A stretch of DNA of 64,000 nucleotides from Phormidium ambiguum IAM M-71 (GCF_001904725.1 NZ_MRCE01000005.1:190269-254268), one strand, 5' to 3'. Positions 7,916 through 16,055 are shown, counted from the stretch's first letter. Program-made: numbers and translations. The notes: generated by a model not told the origin, from the letters alone.

Positions 7916-8787
7916 TACTCAGAAATTAAATTTACAGATTCTTGAGGTATCAGAAACATCGAATCATAATTCAAGATAAATACCTCTTTTCCCTTATAAC
8001 GTTCACCTTTAAAATTCTGTGCTTTTTTCTGACCCTTTTTCTGATCGTCAGTTCTATTAATTGTGTAATTCCATTCTCGATCGTGGATTTCCGTCGCCCA
8101 TTCATACAATTGTCTAACTTCCAGGCTATTATCATAAGTGATCAGAAATTTTATTCTATGCTTGTGTTTTTTGAGGATTTCACATAGTCTATAGTGATCG
8201 TTTCGAGAAAAAGAATGGGTATAAAATTTATCTTGATCGGCATTGAAATAAGGAGGATCGATAAACAAAAAAGCATCATTGAAAACAGTTTCAATAACTT
8301 GCTCAAAATCATAGCAAGTAATCTTTACATTTTGGAGTTTTTCCGAAGTTCGTCGGATATTTCTCGGCCAATTTTCCGGGCGCATACTATACTTATGCCC
8401 ATAGCCCCAATAGCAGTTTTGTGGCTTCATTATGCCTGAGTATGAGGTACGATTAAGATAAAACCATCTCGCTGCTTTTTCTAAATCTGTTTGCGGTTTA
8501 AACTCATTTTTATAGTAAGTGTGTCTTTCTTTTGTCGCTTCTTCTCCTGCTAGATAATTAATTAATTCTTCTGGTTGGTCTCGAATTATTATATATGTGT
8601 TGATTAACGCTCGATCGATATCGTTAAGCCAATTATTTTTTACCTTTGGTTTAGCAAAAAAAATTGAACTTCCGCCAGCAAAAGGTTCGACATAATCGGA
8701 GTGAGGGGGAATGTGTTTTAAGATCAGATTTCGGGCATAAAATTTGCCTCCTGCATAACGAAATGGAGAATTTATAGATTGATTCAT
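7915..8787 (-). CDS. DNA adenine methyltransferase, D12 class (Dam-like), solitary
   Basis: A 290-residue N6-adenine methyltransferase. FRYAGGK (residues 9-15) is the family's N-terminal motif, YVEPFAGGSSIFF (32-44) is the SAM-binding motif I, and DPPY at 177-180 is the catalytic motif IV. Length and motif order fit the DpnIIA/Dam type, which usually methylates GATC-containing sites. No restriction endonuclease gene is adjacent, so it appears to be an orphan methylase. The abundant HIP1 octamer in this genome contains GATC, but the recognition site cannot be read from the sequence. It diverges from the GNAT gene with only 28 bp between start codons. Confidence 0.92.
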   Translation of the reverse strand: MNQSINSPFRYAGGKFYARNLILKHIPPHSDYVEPFAGGSSIFFAKPKVKNNWLNDIDRALINTYIIIRDQPEELINYLAGEEATKERHTYYKNEFKPQTDLEKAARWFYLNRTSYSGIMKPQNCYWGYGHKYSMRPENWPRNIRRTSEKLQNVKITCYDFEQVIETVFNDAFLFIDPPYFNADQDKFYTHSFSRNDHYRLCEILKKHKHRIKFLITYDNSLEVRQLYEWATEIHDREWNYTINRTDDQKKGQKKAQNFKGERYKGKEVFILNYDSMFLIPQESVNLISE

Positions 8788-8815
8788 AGTTAATGTTTTT
8801 TGAGGAATTAAACTT

Positions 8816-9235
8816 ATGATAATTCAATTAGCGGGAACGGATGAGCAAATTCTGAATTGTTTTTCTGCAATGTCTCAATTGCGTCCACATCTTCTGCGGG
8901 ATGAGTTTGTCGATCGCATTCGTCAACAAATGAATTCAGGTTACAAGTTAGCGTTTTTAGAAACTGAAAATCGTGTGGTTGCTGTGACGGGATTTCGGAT
9001 TTCTGAATGTTTATCTTGGGGAAAGTTTTTGTATGTTGATGATTTGGTTGTGGATGAATTAGTAAGGTCGAAATCTTACGGAGAAAAATTGTTTCAGTGG
9101 TTAATGGAATATGCTAAACAACATGATTGTCAACAGTTAGAACTTGATTCTGGAGTGCAAAGATTTGATGCTCACAGGTTTTATTTTCGTCAACGTATGA
9201 GCATCTCTGGTTATCATTTTTCTCGAAAATTATAG
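8816..9235 (+). CDS. GNAT family N-acetyltransferase
   Basis: A 139-residue single-domain GNAT protein. LAFLETENRVVAVTGFRI gives strands 2-3, FLYVDDLVVDELVRSKSYGEKLF gives strand 4 and the acetyl-CoA pyrophosphate loop (a variant of RxxGxG/A, here RSKSYG), and CQQLELDSGVQRFDAHRFYF gives the C-terminal half. It would transfer an acetyl group from acetyl-CoA to a small-molecule or protein amine; the substrate is unknown. It is divergent from the adenine methyltransferase and no operon partner follows. Confidence 0.85.
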   Translation: MIIQLAGTDEQILNCFSAMSQLRPHLLRDEFVDRIRQQMNSGYKLAFLETENRVVAVTGFRISECLSWGKFLYVDDLVVDELVRSKSYGEKLFQWLMEYAKQHDCQQLELDSGVQRFDAHRFYFRQRMSISGYHFSRKL

Positions 9236-9242
9236 CAATGAT

Positions 9243-9290
9243 GATTTTTTTGAACCGCAGAGACGCAGAGGACACAGAGAGAAGAGAAGG
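9243..9290. repeat. Dispersed GAACCGCAGAGACGCAGAG repeat, copy 1
   Basis: GATTTTTTTGAACCGCAGAG continues into GACGCAGAGGACACAGAGAG. Its reverse complement is found at 48121-48173 with few differences. This purine-rich family is common in cyanobacterial intergenic DNA. It follows the GNAT gene directly. Confidence 0.7.
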
Positions 9291-9392
9291 AGGAATTCAG
9301 AGTTAAGATTGAGGTTTTTAGTTCATTGAATTTATCAGTATTCATTTGTGATTTAAAAACTTGGATTTCCGATTTTACGAGAAGTCTAATAA

Positions 9393-11321
9393 TTATCCCC
9401 TAAGTAATCTTAGTCCACTTAATGTGACTAAAACTGTTGACCCTTCATGTCCAATTACGCCTATGGGTAAGGTGATGTTTCCGGCGAAGTTAGCTATTAG
9501 TAATAGGACAATGAAACTTAAGGCAAAGATGATGTTTTGTTTGACTACTGTTTGCGATCGCCTTCCCAATTCTACCGCAGTGGCGATCTTTTCTAAGCGA
9601 TCGGTCATTAACACAATATCCGCAGTTTCTAAGGCGACATCGCTACCTGCTGCACCCATCGCAATTCCTACTGTTGCTTGTGCTAAAGCGGGTGCATCGT
9701 TAATACCATCACCTACCATTGCTACTGCACCATATTGCTTTTGTAGTTGACGGATTAAATATAGTTTATCTTCGGGTAATAACTCAGCTTTGATTTCGGA
9801 AATACCGACAGCTTGCGCGACACTTTCCGCAGTTTCTTTATTGTCACCTGTGAGCATAATTAAATGTTCGATGCCGAGTTTTTTCAGAGATGCGATCGCA
9901 CTAACAGCATTCTCTCTCACGCGATCGGCAATTACAATTAATCCTAAAACTTGGTTGTCACAAACTACCCAAACTACAGTTTTTCCTGTCTGTTGAAACT
10001 CTCTCGCTTGCTGAAGTAATTCTGTGTTAAAATCAGGAATTAAAGACTGGATAAAATTCAAATTACCAACTACAATTGATTTAGATTTTAATTGACCTTT
10101 GATTCCTTGTCCGGGATGAGCTTGAACTTCGGTAACAGTTGGAATTGTCATTTGTTCAGCAGCAAAACGACAAATTGCTTGTCCAATTGGGTGTTCGGAA
10201 TGTGATTCTAACGCCGCCGCTATTTGTAAAACTTCCGTTTCTGATTTCCCCGCAGCAGCAAGAATAGTGTAAACTTCTGGTTGTCCAGTGGTGAGAGTTC
10301 CAGTTTTGTCAAAAGCGATCGCCTTTACCCGTCCAATTAATTCTAACTGCGCTCCATTTTTAAACAAAATTCCCTGTCTCGCACCATTAGAAATTCCTGA
10401 AAGTAAAGTTGGCATAATCGCCGCCATTAACGCACAGGGAGAAGCAACAACTAAAAAAATTAATGCTCGATAAATAGTAGTTTCCCAATTCCAATCTCCC
10501 AAAAATGGCGGTAAAATTGCTAACAAAATACCTACAATTACTACAATTTTTGCATAACCCCGCTCAAATTTTTCGATAAATTGTTGGGAAGGTGGCGTTT
10601 CCGTTTGTGCTTGTTCTACTAAACGAATCACCCGTTGAATTAAACTACTTTCTGGAGGTTGTTCTAAGCGCAATTTTAACGCCCCATTACCGTTTAAAGT
10701 TCCGGCAAAAACTTCATCGCCAATAGTTTTATCAACCGGAATAGATTCCCCAGTAATTGCAGCTTGATTAATAGTGCTGTAACCTTCAATAATTACCGCA
10801 TCAACAGGAATTAATTCACCTGGTTTAACTAAAATTCGATCGCCAATTGCTAAATTAGCGATCGCCACCTCAACTTCCCCATCTTTTTGTAATACCTTAG
10901 CAGTATCAGGAGTTAAACTCATCAAACTGCGAATACTGCGTTCCGTTCGCCGCATAGCATAACTTTCCAACGCCCCACTAATCGCAAAAATAAGAATCAA
11001 AATCGCCCCATCAATTATTAAATGATATTCTCTTTGCCACAATCCCAAACCAGCTGCCCCCAAAGCTGCCACAATCATTAAAAGGTCTACATCTAATTCC
11101 TTTTCTTCAAACAAAGTAGTCAAACCTTCACGAGCACTTTCGTAACCTCCAATCACATAAGCAGCAGACAAAATCAACAGCGCCAATCCCACCCAATTAA
11201 GATGTAGCGTTAACCAACCAAAGCTAACTAAAATTGCACATAAAATAGCTGCCATTGCATCAGGATTTTCCCGACTCCATGACAAAAAATGAGATTGCGG
11301 CAACTTAAGAGAGTTAAGCAT
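9393..11321 (-). CDS. coaT: Cobalt/heavy-metal exporting P1B-4 ATPase (CoaT type)
   Basis: A metal-transporting P-type ATPase without an N-terminal heavy-metal-binding domain. The transmembrane metal site is SPC (VVASPCALMAA) rather than CPC, and the last membrane region has HEGST; this SPC plus HEG pair defines the P1B-4 (CoaT/CtpD) group that exports Co and sometimes Zn or Fe. DKTGTLT (phosphorylated Asp), SEHPIG and GDGINDAP are intact, and TGES is the actuator loop. The start ATG at 11321 is preferred over TTG 11333 because the promoter at 11346-11378 would leave almost no leader for the latter. The regulator coaR lies nearby on the other strand. Confidence 0.92.
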   Translation of the reverse strand: MLNSLKLPQSHFLSWSRENPDAMAAILCAILVSFGWLTLHLNWVGLALLILSAAYVIGGYESAREGLTTLFEEKELDVDLLMIVAALGAAGLGLWQREYHLIIDGAILILIFAISGALESYAMRRTERSIRSLMSLTPDTAKVLQKDGEVEVAIANLAIGDRILVKPGELIPVDAVIIEGYSTINQAAITGESIPVDKTIGDEVFAGTLNGNGALKLRLEQPPESSLIQRVIRLVEQAQTETPPSQQFIEKFERGYAKIVVIVGILLAILPPFLGDWNWETTIYRALIFLVVASPCALMAAIMPTLLSGISNGARQGILFKNGAQLELIGRVKAIAFDKTGTLTTGQPEVYTILAAAGKSETEVLQIAAALESHSEHPIGQAICRFAAEQMTIPTVTEVQAHPGQGIKGQLKSKSIVVGNLNFIQSLIPDFNTELLQQAREFQQTGKTVVWVVCDNQVLGLIVIADRVRENAVSAIASLKKLGIEHLIMLTGDNKETAESVAQAVGISEIKAELLPEDKLYLIRQLQKQYGAVAMVGDGINDAPALAQATVGIAMGAAGSDVALETADIVLMTDRLEKIATAVELGRRSQTVVKQNIIFALSFIVLLLIANFAGNITLPIGVIGHEGSTVLVTLSGLRLLRG

Positions 11322-11345
11322 AAAAACATACAAAGCGACTCCCTC

Positions 11346-11378
11346 AGCTTAAACCTTGACATTAATGTTAAAGTCAAG
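11346..11378 (-). promoter_or_regulatory. MerR-type coaT promoter/operator with 20-bp spacer
   Basis: On the minus strand TTGACT (11377-11372) and TAAGCT (11351-11346) are separated by 20 bp instead of 17. The perfect dyad CTTGAC/GTCAAG (11355-11360 and 11373-11378) overlaps the -35 box. MerR-family activators, including Synechocystis CoaR, act at promoters with such lengthened spacers by distorting the DNA. The predicted start of transcription is about 20 bases before ATG 11321. This is inferred from pattern; no footprint exists. Confidence 0.6.
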
Positions 11379-11420
11379 CAATTCACTCAAATCTCTTATC
11401 TGCGCCTCAGAGGTTTGTAT

Positions 11421-11500
11421 ATGAACCACGATAGCGAAGCGAAACGCGCTAGCGTTTTAGACACGAAGCACACGAAGAAAGAGAAGAAGAATGAGTTTTC
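11421..11500. repeat. Nested dispersed repeats between coaT and the Uma2 gene
   Basis: ATGAACCACGA and ACACGAAGCACACGAAGAAA are parts of the common cyanobacterial GAACCACGAAG repeat. Between them lies a segment with AGCGAAGCGAAACGCGCTAG, itself a known dispersed hairpin repeat. It looks like one repeat inserted into another. Confidence 0.6.
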
Positions 11501-11563
11501 ACAATTAATTTAGGATTACTGTAAAGTAGTGAATATTCGATCGCACTTTTTGAGCAAAAAACC

Positions 11564-12268
11564 ATGCTCACCACCACAAACTACCAAATCCTCTGGGAAA
11601 AACTGCCAGATGATTACATATTGCCAAACGATCCAGTTGACAACATCAATCAACCTTCCCTAGCAGCGGCGCTCACAGAGAGTTTACAACTTTCTGGAAG
11701 ATTACCAGACACCGCCCTTACCGCTACCAACTACGGAATTTGTGCCACCGTCAATGGCAAAATTGTCGTCAAAGCACCAGACTGGGCATACATTTCTCGT
11801 ATTACCGTTCCCCGCGAGCAAGTCAATCGGAGTTACACCCCCCAACTGCAAGGAGAAATTCCGACAATAGTAATGGAGTTTCTGTCAGACAGCGAAGGTG
11901 GAGAATATTCAATTAAAGAAACCTATCCCCCAGGCAAATTCTTCTTTTACGAACGCATTTTGCAAGTTCCTAATTATGCAATTTTTGAACCCCAAGCGGG
12001 AACTCTCGAACTCTATCAACTAAACGATGAAAAAAAATATAAGTTGCAATCTCCAAATGAACAAAATCGTTTTTGGATAACAGAAATGCAGCTGTTTTTA
12101 GGAGTTTGGCAAGGAAATCGAGAAAATCGCAATAGTTTTTGGTTACGTTGGTGGGATGAACAAGGTAACTTACTCCTTTGGGGTACCGAACGAGTAGAAC
12201 AAGAACGCCAACGGGTAGAACGCCTTGCAGCACAATTAAGAGCAGCAGGTATCGAACCAGAATTATGA
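11564..12268 (+). CDS. Uma2 family protein (DUF820, PD-(D/E)XK nuclease fold)
   Basis: A 234-residue Uma2 protein. APDWAYI and TIVMEFLSDSEGGEYSIK sit where the PD and E-x-K residues of the PD-(D/E)XK core are expected, followed by FFFYERILQVPNYAIF. The C-terminus (VEQERQRVERLAAQLRAAGI) is the coiled-coil tail typical of this very abundant cyanobacterial family, whose biological role is unproven. The stop codon overlaps the coaR start (ATGA at 12265-12268), so the two are probably translated from one mRNA. The gene separates coaR from coaT, which are directly adjacent in the Synechocystis arrangement. Confidence 0.85.
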   Translation: MLTTTNYQILWEKLPDDYILPNDPVDNINQPSLAAALTESLQLSGRLPDTALTATNYGICATVNGKIVVKAPDWAYISRITVPREQVNRSYTPQLQGEIPTIVMEFLSDSEGGEYSIKETYPPGKFFFYERILQVPNYAIFEPQAGTLELYQLNDEKKYKLQSPNEQNRFWITEMQLFLGVWQGNRENRNSFWLRWWDEQGNLLLWGTERVEQERQRVERLAAQLRAAGIEPEL

Positions 12269-13440
12269 TTAGAAAAGCAGAAAAGCAAAATAATTTCCCA
12301 ATCCCCAATCCCAATAATCTCACAATTCACGAACTCACCCGATTAGTTGGGGATGATGTAACACCGCGAATGGTGCGACATTATCATCAATTAGGGTTAA
12401 TGCCACAACCTGTACGATCGTCTAGCAATTATCGGTTATATTCAGAACAAGATGTGCAAAGACTCAAAAGAATTGTGGCTTTAAAACGCCAAGGTTTTCA
12501 GTTATCCCACATTCACAAACTATTAGAAGTAGAACCAGAATCCGAAAGAGAAACCTTGATGATGCAGTTACAGCAACAATATCGCACAGTAATGCAACAA
12601 ATTGTTCAATTGCGACAAACAGCGACAGCATTAGAAGGTTTAATTGGAAGAGATCGACATTGCCAAATTGTGCAATCAGAAGCTTTATCACAACTGAAAC
12701 AATTAGAAGTAGAAGCGCAAGTTGGGTTAGGCGGATTAGAATTACTGTGGAATAATTTAGATGCTCAAGTTCACGCTCATCCCGAAGCTTTTCAGGAATC
12801 ACTACAAAGATTATTACCTGATTTGAGCGATCGATCGGAAATTGAAATCGATTTACTTTCCCAATTAGTATTAGCTTGCGGAGATGTTAGCTTAGTTCCC
12901 TTTGTACATTTAAGTAAGTCACAGGAACAAAACGCGATCGCAGCGGCGCGTCAAGCTTTAAAATCTGGTTGTGCGATCGTTGTTGATACAACAATGGTAG
13001 CAACATCATTAGATCGAACAAGATTAACTCATTTAGGTTGTCGAGTTGAAACTCTAATTGATAATCCTCACATTCACAACGCCACCGAAGTAGAAGCAGA
13101 ATTTTGGCGGAATCATCCCTTACAAGAAAAAGTTAACCAATTACCCAAAGATTGCATTATCGTAATTGGTTACGCTCCTTCCATGTTAATAGCAGTTTGT
13201 GAAGCAGTGAAAAAAGGCATAATTCAACCATCATTAATTATTGGAATGCCGATCGGATTTAGTCATGCTCCAGCTGCCAAACGTCAACTAATGAAATCCG
13301 CTATTCCTTATATTACGATAAAAGGTACGATCGGCGGCGGTTTACTTGCCGCCACAACACTTAATAGTTTAGTCGCTTCGTTACTGTCAAAACCTGATTG
13401 TCATTGTTATTTAGAAATGGCGAAGTTCGAGAACAAATAA
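12265..13440 (+). CDS. coaR: CoaR, MerR-family cobalt-responsive activator with precorrin-isomerase-like domain
   Basis: A 391-residue regulator. The N-terminal MerR helix-turn-helix (about 14-85) includes TPRMVRHYHQLGLM and NYRLYSEQDVQRLKRI, followed by a coiled coil (about 90-130). The C-terminal part (about 190-375) is related to precorrin-8X isomerase CbiC/CobH: ACGDVSLVPFVHLS, GCAIVVDTTMVATSL, FWRNHPL and GYAPSMLIAVCEA. The end carries Cys379-His380-Cys381, the CHC motif shown to matter for cobalt sensing in Synechocystis CoaR. It activates coaT when cobalt is high. The start is ATG 12265, overlapping the Uma2 stop; the frame is open upstream, but only inside the Uma2 gene. Confidence 0.95.
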   Translation: MIRKAEKQNNFPIPNPNNLTIHELTRLVGDDVTPRMVRHYHQLGLMPQPVRSSSNYRLYSEQDVQRLKRIVALKRQGFQLSHIHKLLEVEPESERETLMMQLQQQYRTVMQQIVQLRQTATALEGLIGRDRHCQIVQSEALSQLKQLEVEAQVGLGGLELLWNNLDAQVHAHPEAFQESLQRLLPDLSDRSEIEIDLLSQLVLACGDVSLVPFVHLSKSQEQNAIAAARQALKSGCAIVVDTTMVATSLDRTRLTHLGCRVETLIDNPHIHNATEVEAEFWRNHPLQEKVNQLPKDCIIVIGYAPSMLIAVCEAVKKGIIQPSLIIGMPIGFSHAPAAKRQLMKSAIPYITIKGTIGGGLLAATTLNSLVASLLSKPDCHCYLEMAKFENK

Positions 13441-13443
13441 AAG

Positions 13444-13474
13444 AAAAAACCACTCGTTATTTTGAGTAGTTTTT
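13444..13474 (+). terminator. Rho-independent terminator of coaR
   Basis: AAAACCACTC and GAGTAGTTTTT form a stem with one mismatch around GTTATTTT and end in a T-run, starting a few bases after the coaR stop codon. Confidence 0.65.
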
Positions 13475-13575
13475 GAGTTTGGGGTATGGTAATTAATAGC
13501 ACTGACTTTAATATACAGCAAAAATGTGACATAAAAATGACAATCAATCGATGGAAATAATTACTATTAGTTTCT

Positions 13576-13722
13576 AATCAAGATGATTTTTCATATTACG
13601 TCTGCTTATTAGGGGTAATTTACCCAGACTGTAGAGCCGTTGTATACAACGGCTCTACAATGTTTTGCCGATATTATGGTTGATTAGCCGGACATAATAT
13701 CATTACAAAAATCATCTTGATT
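13576..13722. repeat. 147-bp inverted-repeat (MITE-like) element
   Basis: The ends are 16-bp perfect inverted repeats, AATCAAGATGATTTTT at 13576 and its complement ending at 13722. The next inner segments (ATATTACGTCTG and the complement of CGGACATAATAT) also pair imperfectly. The centre holds a separate perfect hairpin, TGTAGAGCCGTTGTA/TACAACGGCTCTACA at 13630-13659. No open frame lies inside. It lies just downstream of the rhomboid gene and downstream of coaR. Confidence 0.7.
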
Positions 13723-13740
13723 TCAAGGAATTTTAATTAA

Positions 13741-14448
13741 TTAAAAATGTTTTTTTCTCGAAGCAAACAAACCAAGTAAAGGGCCAAGAATTACACCGAA
13801 AACAAAGCCTCCTGCGTGCGCCCAGTAAGCAACACCACCACTTTCCATGCCTATACTACTGCGGACATTAAGGCTAGCAATTCCATAAAGTGCTTGTTGA
13901 AGAAACCAAAAACCCAAGAAAAAAATTGCGGGAATTCTTACAGGATAAAGAATGAAACCAAGAGGAATTAATGTGAGAACTCTAGCATGAGGAAAGCGGA
14001 TAATATATGCTCCTAATACTCCAGCGATCGCACCGCTAGCACCCAACGCTGGAATGTTAGATACAGGAGAAAAAAACCATTGAGCTAAGCCAGCTAGTAC
14101 ACCACAAGTCAGATAAAAGATTAAAAACTTAAATCGACCGAGTTGTTCTTCAATGTTGTTACCAAAAATCCACAAAAACAACATATTTCCTGCTAGATGC
14201 AAAAAACCACCATGCAGAAATTGTGAAGTTACAAGAGTAAGTAATTGGGGAAATATTTGATTTGTATTACCGCCGAGCAAGCTAGCGGTTAACTCTCTGG
14301 GGACGATCGCATAAGTACGAACAAAAGTTTCTAACTCTTGAGGAGGTAATCGCATTTCATGAATAAACACGACTACATTAAGTGCTATCAGTGCATAAGT
14401 TAAATAAGGCGTAATTTTTATGGGATTATCATCATTTAAAGGAACCAC
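13741..14448 (-). CDS. Rhomboid family intramembrane serine protease
   Basis: A 235-residue polytopic protein with about six membrane segments. The catalytic serine is Ser138 in GASGAIAG and the catalytic histidine is His211 in WAHAGGFVFG. HLAGNMLFLWIFG (84-96) supplies the conserved oxyanion-region His and Asn. It cleaves membrane-spanning substrates within the bilayer; substrates are not predictable here. The stop codon lies 18 bp from the 147-bp inverted-repeat element, which may serve as its 3' boundary. It has no obvious operon partner. Confidence 0.93.
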   Translation of the reverse strand: MVPLNDDNPIKITPYLTYALIALNVVVFIHEMRLPPQELETFVRTYAIVPRELTASLLGGNTNQIFPQLLTLVTSQFLHGGFLHLAGNMLFLWIFGNNIEEQLGRFKFLIFYLTCGVLAGLAQWFFSPVSNIPALGASGAIAGVLGAYIIRFPHARVLTLIPLGFILYPVRIPAIFFLGFWFLQQALYGIASLNVRSSIGMESGGVAYWAHAGGFVFGVILGPLLGLFASRKKHF

Positions 14449-14610
14449 AATTATCTTTCCTGTTTAGCTAACATTTTTCTGTAAAAATTGTAAATCTTTA
14501 AACTAGTATTACTGTATTGAATAATGAATACTAGTACCATAAGGCATAATTTAAGAATCAAATTATTGCTTATTGGCATTCTCGAAAAACAAACAAATAA
14601 AATGTAAGTG

Positions 14611-14642
14611 TAGGATGCGTTGGCTTACTCTAACGCACCCTA
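14611..14642. repeat. GTAGGGTGCGT-type hairpin repeat
   Basis: TAGGATGCGTT and AACGCACCCTA form an 11-bp stem with one mismatch around GGCTTACTCT. It belongs to the GTAGGGTGCGTTA dispersed family also present at 32135 and 51425. It lies 20 bp past the 3' end of the methyltransferase lipoprotein gene and could terminate it. Confidence 0.6.
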
Positions 14643-14662
14643 TAATTAGCAAATGGATTTAT

Positions 14663-15346
14663 CTAAGTTTGATTTTGCAAATTTTCAGGAACTTGTTGAG
14701 GAACAACCCAATAATAAACAAAGTGTTCCCGAATCGGAGTTTCTACCCGTTCTACACGCTGGGGTTTCCATTCTCCCATATCAAAATTATGGGATACAAT
14801 CCGAGTACCTGGTTTCAGTTCTCGCAACAACTTATCTCGAAGTTGTAAGTTAATTTCAGGTAACAAATAAAGAGTTACCACTGTTGCATTACTTAAATTA
14901 GTTTGGAAAAGGTCTTGTTGTCGGAACTGGACTTTATCAGCAACACCCGCTGCTTTTGCGTTAGCTCGACTTCGTTCGATCAACTGTGGATCGATATCAA
15001 TACCAGTACCACTAGCGCCATATTTTTTAGCTGCTGCAATTACAATTCTGCCATCACCACTACCTAAATCATAAACAACATCTTTGCTCGTTACATTGGC
15101 TACTTCTAACATTTTCGTTACCACTTCCGGGGGTGTTGGTACAAAAGGTACATCAGGCTCTTTTTGTTGTGCTACTGATGCTGGTGCTGGCGATGAAACG
15201 GGCTGAGTTTCCGTATTAGCTTGGGTGGAAATATTTGGTTCTATTTGTGTTTGCTCTAAGTTAGATTCTGCGGTACACCCAACAATTAATAACCCACCAA
15301 TACCGACACTAGCAATTAAAAACTTTTGAATTTGTTGTAACTGCAT
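14663..15346 (-). CDS. Lipoprotein with class I SAM-dependent methyltransferase domain
   Basis: A 227-residue protein. Residues 1-24 form a lipoprotein signal peptide ending in LLIVGC (lipidated Cys24), followed by a disordered Gln/Thr/Pro/Ala linker to about residue 70. The rest is a Rossmann-type methyltransferase with the SAM motif VVYDLGSGDGRIVIAA (about 91-106), GIDIDP for the ribose-binding acid and LYLLPEINLQLRDKLL. AGGAG precedes the ATG at good spacing. Predicted location is outside the plasma membrane, where SAM is not known to be available, so the role is unclear. It precedes the CAP-domain lipoprotein gene in the downstream direction of neither operon strictly, but both lie on the same strand, 37 bp apart. 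Confidence 0.85.
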   Translation of the reverse strand: MQLQQIQKFLIASVGIGGLLIVGCTAESNLEQTQIEPNISTQANTETQPVSSPAPASVAQQKEPDVPFVPTPPEVVTKMLEVANVTSKDVVYDLGSGDGRIVIAAAKKYGASGTGIDIDPQLIERSRANAKAAGVADKVQFRQQDLFQTNLSNATVVTLYLLPEINLQLRDKLLRELKPGTRIVSHNFDMGEWKPQRVERVETPIREHFVYYWVVPQQVPENLQNQT

Positions 15347-15383
15347 TGTGAATTTCTCCTGCTTAAATTAATCGATTTGAGAG

Positions 15384-15953
15384 TTAACGCAGAAATAATT
15401 GCGTAATGTAGTAAGTATTACCTTCTCGCCAAACGCCAATACCTGTTTCGGTGAATACTGGATGTAAGATATTCTGGCGATGTCCGGGGCTATTCATCCA
15501 ACCTTCGATCGCAAATGGCACAGGTTGAGGGGCGTTACGACTTTTAAAAAGGTTCTCTCCTACTGCCCAATAAAAAATTCCTCCAGCACGCACTCTTTGA
15601 GATAAAGTGCTACCATCTGATCCTGTATGACTAAAAAAGTTATCCCGCGCCATTTGTCGGCTATAGTTACGCGCAACTTGGGCTAATCTTTCATTGTTTT
15701 TTAGTGGTTTAAGTTTGTTTTTTTGGCGTACTTTGTTAATACCTTGGTGCACTGCTGCTTCCATTTGGGCTGTTGCAGAATTTTGTGCTTTAGGAAGCAG
15801 TATTTTGGCGGGTGCATTTCTTCCTGGTAATGGAGGCAAAAAATCTCTAGCAGGTTCACATCCGACTAATAGCAAGGCTACAAAGGCACAAAATAACAGG
15901 GTTTTGTCCGATTTATTTTTGCTTACTATTTTAGTCGGCTGATTTATCTGCAT
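15384..15953 (-). CDS. CAP (SCP/PR1) domain lipoprotein
   Basis: A 189-residue secreted protein. The signal peptide ends in LLLVGC (Cys32), a lipobox. The CAP domain (about 68-187) shows AVHQGINKVRQKNKLKPL, FFSHTGSDGSTLSQR, WAVGENL, GWMNSPGHRQNIL and TETGIGVW, including the CAP-tetrad His and Glu residues (FSHTG, GENL, GHRQNIL). Bacterial CAP proteins are extracytoplasmic, with mostly unknown roles. It lies upstream of the methyltransferase lipoprotein on the same strand with a 37-bp gap, so they are probably one transcript. No clear Shine-Dalgarno sequence precedes the start. Confidence 0.9.
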   Translation of the reverse strand: MQINQPTKIVSKNKSDKTLLFCAFVALLLVGCEPARDFLPPLPGRNAPAKILLPKAQNSATAQMEAAVHQGINKVRQKNKLKPLKNNERLAQVARNYSRQMARDNFFSHTGSDGSTLSQRVRAGGIFYWAVGENLFKSRNAPQPVPFAIEGWMNSPGHRQNILHPVFTETGIGVWREGNTYYITQLFLR

Positions 15954-16055
15954 TTGTCACAAGAAAATACGGCTTTGTTATTTATTATTTCTAACAAATG
16001 TGATCGGAAAGTGACAAACCCTAAAAAATCTAGATTCTATCTGAAGATAGATGTA

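Noticed and set aside
11289-11513. 74-aa plus-strand ORF between coaT and the Uma2 gene
   Set aside because: It spans the coaT promoter and the nested dispersed repeats, has no ribosome-binding site and no recognisable protein pattern.
14573-14853. Two overlapping plus-strand ORFs of 91 and 66 aa
   Set aside because: They are antisense to the conserved methyltransferase tail and cover a hairpin repeat; composition is that of a shadow frame.
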